Below are positions 58,664-64,000 of a stretch of 64,000 nt of DNA, one piece after another; position 1 is the first letter of the stretch, and every line of letters begins with the position of its first letter. This DNA comes from Alphaproteobacteria bacterium. Its GTDB lineage: Bacteria > Pseudomonadota > Alphaproteobacteria > Rhodospirillales > WMHbin7. Under the pieces are notes generated by a model. The model had not been told where the DNA came from. It ran no database searches and saw only the letters and a program-made list of their open reading frames with translations. The stretch covers positions 1 to 64,000 of the forward strand of contig JADFZV010000010.1 of NCBI GenBank assembly GCA_015232335.1, written 5' to 3'. Both the position numbers and the translations under genes were made by a program.

Positions 58664-59237
58664 ATTTCAGGAAGAAGAAGATGGCAAAGGCCGGAGCGCC
58701 GATAGCCGCCAGGGCCAGCAGCACCTGCGACAGTCCCAGCCAGATCAGCACGGGAATGGCCAGCATGCCGTCGTCGGGATCGAAGCCGCCGGAACCCGAT
58801 ATTTCGGCCGCCCTAGCGCCTTGCAAGGCTTCGGCGCGCATGACCAGCCAAAGGATCGAGGCCACGGCTGCACCTGCCAGGAATCCCATGGGAATCGACC
58901 AGATGCCGAAAAAGCCGTCGCGCAGCCCGATGCCCAGCCCTACGAAAATCAGAGCGTTGGAGAGGCTGTCGGCGATCAGATCGTATCTGTGCCCCCAGGG
59001 GCTGGTCTTGCCCGAAAGACGGGCGAGTTCTCCATCGGCGCGGTCGAGAACCATCGAGACCAGGAACAGCCCCGCCCCCCAGGCAATCAAGCTGGCCTCG
59101 CCCGAGGCGACCAGGGCCGCTGAAGCGATGCCGCAGGCCAGCCGCAGCGTCGTAATCTGGTTGGGGGTCACCGCCGTATTGACGAGCGGGCGGACACCCA
59201 GGCGCGAAACTTTGTGAATCCAGGTGTTGTGGCTCAT
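58623..59237 (-). CDS. CDP-alcohol phosphotransferase, complete motif (copy 3)
   Basis: A 204-residue paralogue with DRADGELAR and GHRYDLIAD, so all metal-binding and catalytic Asp are present. Its N-terminal region (LGVRPLVNTAVTPNQIT) is close to copy 2 (ILVRPLVQTPIHPNHVT), indicating a local duplication. Its start overlaps the phosphonopyruvate decarboxylase stop by 4 bp, which links it most directly to the phosphonate pathway. Confidence 0.88.
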   Translation of the reverse strand: MSHNTWIHKVSRLGVRPLVNTAVTPNQITTLRLACGIASAALVASGEASLIAWGAGLFLVSMVLDRADGELARLSGKTSPWGHRYDLIADSLSNALIFVGLGIGLRDGFFGIWSIPMGFLAGAAVASILWLVMRAEALQGARAAEISGSGGFDPDDGMLAIPVLIWLGLSQVLLALAAIGAPAFAIFFFLKFRKFLFGPSAGQD

Positions 59238-60394
59238 GACGTGGCTGCCTTCCCGCCTTCGGCTTGTAGGAACGCCTTGAAGCGGCGCGCCACTTCCCAG
59301 GGCTTGACGGTGGGGCGGCCCAGCTTGTCCATCGAGCCAGGGGCAATGCGCGCGTGAATCAAATGGGGGCCGGGTGTTGTCAAAGCCAGGGCAAAGGCCT
59401 TGTCGAAGCCCAAGGCGTCGTCCACCGAACTGGCGTGAGCATAGCCAGAGGCCAGAGCCACCTGGGCGAAATCGACGCTTCCCGACACCGTCATCTGGCC
59501 GCCCGTGGAATCGTGTACACCATTATCAAAAATGACATGCGTGAGGTTGCTGGGTCTGTAGGCGCCGATGGTGGCGACATTGCCCATCTTCATCAGAGCG
59601 GCGCCGTCGCCGTCGAGAACGACAACCGGACGATTTGCGTTCAAGGCGACACCCAGTCCCATGGCGCTGGCCCCGCCCATCGAGCCCACCTGATAGAGAT
59701 GCTGCTCGCGGTCGGCCAGGGTGAAAAGCTCGCGCCCGCACTTGCCCGTGGTGGCGACGACCGCGGCACTCTGCGGAATGGCGGACAACAAGCGTTCCAG
59801 AAGATTGGCGCGGGCGGCTTTGGGGCCGTTGCTGCGAAAATCAGAGTAGCCTCCAGGGGGCGACAGCGAAGGCTGGGGCTGATCCAGCGTTTCTTCCTCA
59901 ACGCTGTCCTTGGCCATGATGAAGGCAAAGGGCAGTCCCGTCTCGGCCATGGATGAGCGGGCAGTGTCCAACGCCTTTGCGATCTCGTCTGGCTGGGTCG
60001 GGAAAGGAAGGTGGGGAACGCGCAGCACATCCAGCAGGCTTGCTGTGATTTCACCCATCAGTTCGTGCTGGGGCTCGTCCTTCAGGCCTGCCTGGCCGCG
60101 CCATGTGACGATCATCAGGGTCGGAATGCGAAAGGGCCAGTTAAGCGAGGTCAGCGGATTGACGGCGTTGCCCAGCCCCGAATTCTGGCACATGACAACG
60201 GTTTCTCGACCGGCCAGCCAGGCACCCGCGGCAATGGCCACCGCCTCGCCCTCGCTGGCCGCTCCCACATATTGAATGGCAGGGTCGCTGATGACGCGGT
60301 TGATCATCGGCGTCAGGAACGAGCAGGGGACGCCGGTATAGAAATCGATCCCCTGGCGGCTGGCCTCTGACAGAAACTGCGCGGCTTTGATCAT
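59234..60394 (-). CDS. Phosphonopyruvate decarboxylase
   Basis: Thiamine-diphosphate enzyme of 386 residues that decarboxylates phosphonopyruvate to phosphonoacetaldehyde and drives the unfavourable PEP mutase step forward. Features are the N-terminal FYTGVPCSFLTP, the catalytic Glu region ASEGEAVAIAAGA, QNSGLGNAVNPL, and the ThDP-binding GDGAALMKMGN. It starts at ATG 60394, 11 bp after the PEP mutase gene. Also called Ppd or AepY. Confidence 0.93.
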   Translation of the reverse strand: MIKAAQFLSEASRQGIDFYTGVPCSFLTPMINRVISDPAIQYVGAASEGEAVAIAAGAWLAGRETVVMCQNSGLGNAVNPLTSLNWPFRIPTLMIVTWRGQAGLKDEPQHELMGEITASLLDVLRVPHLPFPTQPDEIAKALDTARSSMAETGLPFAFIMAKDSVEEETLDQPQPSLSPPGGYSDFRSNGPKAARANLLERLLSAIPQSAAVVATTGKCGRELFTLADREQHLYQVGSMGGASAMGLGVALNANRPVVVLDGDGAALMKMGNVATIGAYRPSNLTHVIFDNGVHDSTGGQMTVSGSVDFAQVALASGYAHASSVDDALGFDKAFALALTTPGPHLIHARIAPGSMDKLGRPTVKPWEVARRFKAFLQAEGGKAATS

Positions 60395-60404
60395 GTCTGT
60401 CGGC

Positions 60405-62048
60405 TCACAAGAAATTGCGCGCGCGCGCCAGACCAAAGGCGTCGTTGACATCCAGCCAGTGGCCCGAAGTATAGACCACCTGCGGCTTGGCGCCCTTGGC
60501 AATCAGGCGTCGGATCAGATCGGGCATGGAAGCCTGGGCAAGTTCGTTCTTCTCTTGCATGGCGGACAGTTCGGCTCGCACCAGTTCGGCCCCCTTAGGG
60601 CTTAAGCGAACCAGCCCGATCCACTCGCCATGCGCCTTCTGCCAGGAGAGGCCGCCGGAGATTTCGATCAATTCGACCGGCTGGTCGTGAATCAAATGGT
60701 CTGGGGTGCAGGGCGACGAGCAGGCCACCAGATCGGCCGATGGCCTTTGCTCGGGGTCGGGCTTGCTGGCATCAGCAACCAGCACGATGTCGCCCTTGGT
60801 GCCCAGCATCAGACCAAGAACATGGTCGCGGAACAAGATATCGCCATAGGCGATGATGCATTCGCCCTTCAGACGGTCGGCGGCACAGGCCAGCGAGGCC
60901 AACTCCCCCGTGCTTTCGTGCTTGTCGTTGATGACCTTGCGCACATCGGGCAGGTTTATGGCCTCATGCTTGTAGCCTGCGACGACCGTCACATCATCCG
61001 AGCCAGCACCGTGAAGCGAGCGGGCCAAGCGCTTCAGAATCGGCTCGCCGCGCACGTCAATCATGCATTTCGGTCTGTCATGTGTAAGCTCGGCCAGTTG
61101 CTTGCCGCGTGATGCGGCAAGAATGATCGATGAAATCCGGCGGCGGTTATCCGGAAGGTAGCGCTTTTCAGCTTCGGCCACTTCGCGGGTGCCGGTCAGG
61201 TCGAAGACATCAGTCAGGTTGGCGACGCGCCCCTCGATGCCGACCAGGCTTTCCTCCTGCTTGATCTTCAGGCTGACTTCGCGCATGGCGGCCAATGATG
61301 CGCGCAGATTGTGGTTGGCCCAGATGATGGTGGAAACCCCCGCCTCGCGGAAGCGATCGGTCGGCGTTTGGTAATACATGGTGGGCACGATCACCACCGG
61401 GCAGCGGTTGCCCCATTCCTTCACGAAATGCAGGATTTCGTCGGGATTGGATTTTTTCGAGTGAATCAGAACCGCATCGGCTCCGGCAGCGTGATAGGCC
61501 TCGGCGCGCTTCAGCGCCTCTTCCATGCCGCGCCCGGCAATCAGGGCTTCCAAACGGGCGACGATGGAGAAGTCCTGGTCGGTCTGACTGTCCTTGCCCG
61601 CCTTGATCTTGCCCGAGAACTCGCTGATGTCGGCCAGTGACTGGTCGCCATCGAGAAAGGAGTTGGTCTTGGGAAAAATCTTGTCCTCGATGCACACGGC
61701 TGCGACGCCGCGCTGGCAAAGCTTCTTGACCAGACGCCGGAAGTTGTTGAAATCGCCGTAACCGGTGTCGCCATCGAGCAGAATGGGAATCGTGGTCGTA
61801 TCGGCCATGAATTCCAAGACTTCAAGCACCTGCGTCCACGAGGCTTCGTTGCGGTCGCGCACACCCAGCGCCGTCGAGATCGACAGGCCCGACGCCCAGA
61901 TGCCTTCGAACCCGGCATCCTCGACGATCCGGGCCGACATGCCGTTATGGGCTTCCATCAGAAATGTTAATTCTGGTCGTGTCAGCAAATCGCGGAAACG
62001 CTTTGCCCGCGAGGGCGGCGTGGCTGAGGGCGAATCGGTGATCGTCAT
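60405..62048 (-). CDS. Phosphoenolpyruvate mutase fused to a nucleotidyltransferase
   Basis: A 547-residue bifunctional protein. Residues about 15-290 are PEP mutase of the isocitrate-lyase superfamily with the diagnostic [10 protein letters not shown] loop and [10 protein letters not shown]. Residues about 300-547 form an NTP transferase beginning [14 protein letters not shown], close to PntC-type AEP cytidylyltransferases. The fusion makes the C-P bond and activates the product. It heads the minus-strand set pepM-ppd-CDP-AP and diverges from the dioxygenase gene. The nucleotidyl specificity is inference. Confidence 0.93.
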   Translation of the reverse strand: MTITDSPSATPPSRAKRFRDLLTRPELTFLMEAHNGMSARIVEDAGFEGIWASGLSISTALGVRDRNEASWTQVLEVLEFMADTTTIPILLDGDTGYGDFNNFRRLVKKLCQRGVAAVCIEDKIFPKTNSFLDGDQSLADISEFSGKIKAGKDSQTDQDFSIVARLEALIAGRGMEEALKRAEAYHAAGADAVLIHSKKSNPDEILHFVKEWGNRCPVVIVPTMYYQTPTDRFREAGVSTIIWANHNLRASLAAMREVSLKIKQEESLVGIEGRVANLTDVFDLTGTREVAEAEKRYLPDNRRRISSIILAASRGKQLAELTHDRPKCMIDVRGEPILKRLARSLHGAGSDDVTVVAGYKHEAINLPDVRKVINDKHESTGELASLACAADRLKGECIIAYGDILFRDHVLGLMLGTKGDIVLVADASKPDPEQRPSADLVACSSPCTPDHLIHDQPVELIEISGGLSWQKAHGEWIGLVRLSPKGAELVRAELSAMQEKNELAQASMPDLIRRLIAKGAKPQVVYTSGHWLDVNDAFGLARARNFL

Positions 62049-62369
62049 GCTTTTTGCTGATCTTTCATGCCAAAGTAAGGCAGTTTGGTTGGATTATGGA
62101 TTGGCCATCCGTGCGCCCTTGTTAGCAAAAAAGAGCGCTCATTAAAACGGATATTGTTACAGGAAGTTGACAGTGACGATGGACCATGCGAGAGCTTCCA
62201 GCCAGCATATTCGAAGGGGCATGGAACAGGCTGTTCCTCGGGGGCCAGCACCATTCCCACCCGACAGCCGACAGGGGTTGCGAGACACAAAGAATTGCTA
62301 GAGCAATACGTGCCCACCGCAGCCAACCGGCTTGAATCCAAATGAAATTGCAAGATGAGGTACTCTGAC
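62049..62369. other. 321-bp divergent promoter region of the phosphonate cluster
   Basis: Lies between the PEP mutase gene (minus) and the dioxygenase gene (plus). I see no gene, RNA or strong palindrome. A short overlapping minus-strand frame has no family support. Promoters for both directions are expected here. Confidence 0.5.
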
Positions 62370-63137
62370 ATGGCTCTCTCGGACGAACAGAAGCAAAGCT
62401 TCAAGACGCAAGGCTTCCTGATCTTCAAAAGCTTTTTCAGCCCGGCGGAAATCTCCAGGCTGTCACAGTTTCTTGATCGCCTGCGCGACACCAAGCCGGA
62501 AGAAGGCAAAGAAGCCAAGTATTATGAAAAGAGTCCCATAACCGGAGAGCCCATTCTGGTGCGCGTTGAAAATTTGTTCGGGGGCCTCAATCCCGCCGAG
62601 GAGGCGCTTCTCATCACCGATCGCGTCAAGGCTATTCTGGCCGATCTTCTGGGAGAGCCCGCTGTCCTCTTCAAGGAGAAGATCAATTACAAGGTTCCGG
62701 GCTGCCGTCCCGACAAGCTTCATCAGGATCAGGCGGCGGGCTGGAATGCTTATACCGACTTCTTCATCACCATGGGAATCATGGTCGATGCCAACCGCAA
62801 GGACAATGCGGCGCTTAGCTTCCTTAGCTCGGGCAACTACAAGAAAGAGTTGATGGGGCCGGAATGGCAGGTGCTGACCCATGACGATCCGCCCTACAAG
62901 CCCGAAAACGAGTACATGCTCATTGAAGGCCAGCCCGGCGATGTCATCTTCTTTGATTCCTACGTGCCGCACGGTTCGCCGTCGAACACCAGTTCCGAGG
63001 CGCGGCGCAACACCTTCCTGACCTTCAATCGGGCCTCCGACGGCGATATGCGGATGCGCTATTACACCGACAAATGGAAGAATTACGCCCCCAACAAGGT
63101 TGAGGATGCGCGGACTAATTCCAGTTACCGGGTGTAA
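62370..63137 (+). CDS. PhyH-type Fe(II)/2-oxoglutarate dioxygenase
   Basis: A 255-residue phytanoyl-CoA-dioxygenase family protein. The iron ligands are His and Asp in HQDQAAGW and the distal His in VPHGSPSNTS; the 2-oxoglutarate Arg is in the following EARRNTF. PhyH homologues hydroxylate AEP or related phosphonates at C1 in other bacteria. Placed divergently from the PEP mutase, it probably makes 1-hydroxy-2-aminoethylphosphonate or hydroxylates the lipid. ATG 62370 has TGAGG upstream; ATG 62355 is the alternative. Confidence 0.82.
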   Translation: MALSDEQKQSFKTQGFLIFKSFFSPAEISRLSQFLDRLRDTKPEEGKEAKYYEKSPITGEPILVRVENLFGGLNPAEEALLITDRVKAILADLLGEPAVLFKEKINYKVPGCRPDKLHQDQAAGWNAYTDFFITMGIMVDANRKDNAALSFLSSGNYKKELMGPEWQVLTHDDPPYKPENEYMLIEGQPGDVIFFDSYVPHGSPSNTSSEARRNTFLTFNRASDGDMRMRYYTDKWKNYAPNKVEDARTNSSYRV

Positions 63138-63169
63138 CGGACAGGCTTTTCATCCAGGCCGCTAATGAT

Positions 63170-63198
63170 GGGGCGCGATGTAGGTTTCATTGCGCCCC
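63170..63198 (+). terminator. Terminator after the dioxygenase gene
   Basis: GGGGCGCGATG (63170-63180) pairs with CATTGCGCCCC (63188-63198), with one G-T wobble, and is followed by TTCTTTTG. It overlaps the 3' end of the convergent hydrolase gene. Confidence 0.7.
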
Positions 63199-64000
63199 TT
63201 CTTTTGCAGCTTGTTCCGACAAAAAGGAGCTGATGGCTTCAGCCGCTTTTCCGTATCCGGTTTCATTGTAGTGCGAGCCGGGATAGGCGAAGAAGCGGGC
63301 AGGGTTGTCGTCTTGTTTGAAGGCCTCGGTTACGTCAATGACGGAAAGATTGAGCTTAGCGGCGGTGTCCAAGACAGAGCTGTGAATGCGCCTGCGCAGC
63401 TCACCATTCTGCTCACCTGCGAAGAAACGCGCGGATTCAGGAAGATAGACCAGAATCAAGCGCCCCCCCCAGCCCTCGACTTTCTGCTGCGCCTGCCGCA
63501 AGACCTGGCCAAAATAGTTGGCCTGATCGGAAAGATCGGTCGTGTCGGCCAAGCCCAAAGAGAGAATGCCCAAGCCGAAACGCTCGCGCAGATGAAAGAG
63601 CTGCAGAAAGTTCAGCAACGCCTCATTGGGGTTGTCAAAGCGCGCCATGGCTTCGGTCAGACGCTGATCGAGATAGGCCGTCAGACGAGACGTGATCTCG
63701 TCATGTCGCAAGATGAGGCGTTGGCTGAAGTCCGGCTTTTCGAGATAAGAGGAGAGAAGGGGGGATTGGCGCTCGAAGGCCATATCTTCTGTCAGATCAT
63801 TTCCCTCGAAAAACAGCCAAAGCACGATAGGCGGGCGCAGCGGCTGGGCATATTCCGTCAGGGCCGCCAGCATGCTCAAGGGACCGAAGCCGCTCACGCC
63901 CAGATTGAGCGTGGGGCCAAAGCTCTGGCCAAGTCGACCGGCAATATTCTGATCCGGATTGACGCAGCTTCCATGGGCAAAGGAATCGCCCAGCAAAACG
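63187..64000 (-). CDS. SGNH/GDSL-type hydrolase-like protein, 5' end outside the window
   Basis: The frame is open to the right edge, so the true start lies beyond 64000. The visible 271 residues contain block I LLGDSFAHG, a block III-like FEGNDL and block V SHYNETGY, as in SGNH-fold hydrolases and acyl- or acetyl-transfer proteins (AlgX/AlgJ-like). No membrane helix is visible in this part. It converges on the dioxygenase gene. Whether it belongs to the phosphonate cluster is open. Confidence 0.75.
   Translation of the reverse strand, partial: VLLGDSFAHGSCVNPDQNIAGRLGQSFGPTLNLGVSGFGPLSMLAALTEYAQPLRPPIVLWLFFEGNDLTEDMAFERQSPLLSSYLEKPDFSQRLILRHDEITSRLTAYLDQRLTEAMARFDNPNEALLNFLQLFHLRERFGLGILSLGLADTTDLSDQANYFGQVLRQAQQKVEGWGGRLILVYLPESARFFAGEQNGELRRRIHSSVLDTAAKLNLSVIDVTEAFKQDDNPARFFAYPGSHYNETGYGKAAEAISSFLSEQAAKEGAQ

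Noticed and set aside
62045..62518. 157-residue minus-strand ORF over the divergent promoter
   Set aside because: Overlaps the start of the dioxygenase gene and the PEP mutase start; no motif.
1..64000. CRISPR arrays, rRNA genes, full insertion sequences and integrase genes
   Set aside because: I looked for regularly spaced repeats, rRNA signatures and transposase or integrase motifs and found none convincing.

Overview
The window looks like chromosome of a Rhodospirillales-type alphaproteobacterium of the Magnetospirillum kind. The reasons are moderately high GC, alphaproteobacterial gene neighbourhoods and families (Usg, alphaproteobacterial palindromic intergenic repeats), and a heavy load of respiratory molybdoenzymes, c-type cytochromes, cyclic-di-GMP proteins and two-component systems. 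This taxonomic call is inference from gene content. No 16S gene is present.

Left part (1-20.9 kb), mostly core genes: the 3' end of a methyltransferase, map, radC, a lipoprotein form of YqgE/AlgH and greB. A soeABC-type cytoplasmic sulfite dehydrogenase operon follows on the minus strand, then a membrane GGDEF diguanylate cyclase. A glycogen block comes next (glgA-glk-methyltransferase on minus, glgC on plus), then modABC molybdate uptake on minus, acpP-fabF-mltG on plus, a family 4 glycosidase, usg and a tRNA-Gln.

Middle part (20.9-40.0 kb), a genomic island: a 109-bp direct repeat covering the 3' half of tRNA-Gln plus 60 bp downstream occurs at 20892-21000 and again at 39843-39951, bracketing about 19 kb. 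The island carries a kdp-like leader remnant and moaA, and a divergent molybdoenzyme operon (ferredoxin subunit, NrfD anchor, Tat-exported catalytic subunit, TorD chaperone). A tightly overlapping accessory operon follows: glycosyltransferase, methylglyoxal-synthase-like protein, multi-cluster ferredoxin, monohaem cytochrome, two Mrp-type ATPases, a TIM-barrel-like unknown, an active-site-less rhodanese, pentahaem cytochrome, PhnD-like binding protein, sensor kinase, NtrC-type sigma-54 activator and a tandem rhodanese. A sigma-54 promoter and an upstream palindrome in front of the molybdoenzyme operon fit control by that activator. The substrate is not decidable from sequence; a sulfur, selenium or arsenic oxyanion is the best guess. 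No integrase gene remains.

Right part (40-64 kb), signalling and lipids: a Cache/HAMP protein without an output domain is translationally coupled to a pentameric ligand-gated ion channel. A PAS-HD-GYP-hemerythrin protein, a propeller hybrid kinase with a TorR-like regulator, a LuxR-type regulator, a voltage-gated cation channel with filter TLEGWPD, and small secreted proteins follow. The last 10 kb is a phosphonate cluster: PEP mutase fused to a nucleotidyltransferase, phosphonopyruvate decarboxylase, AEP transaminase, a second nucleotidyltransferase, three CDP-alcohol phosphotransferases (one lacking the last motif aspartate), a flippase-like membrane protein and a PhyH dioxygenase. The likely product is an aminoethylphosphonate or hydroxy-aminoethylphosphonate lipid headgroup. 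The window ends inside an SGNH-type hydrolase gene.
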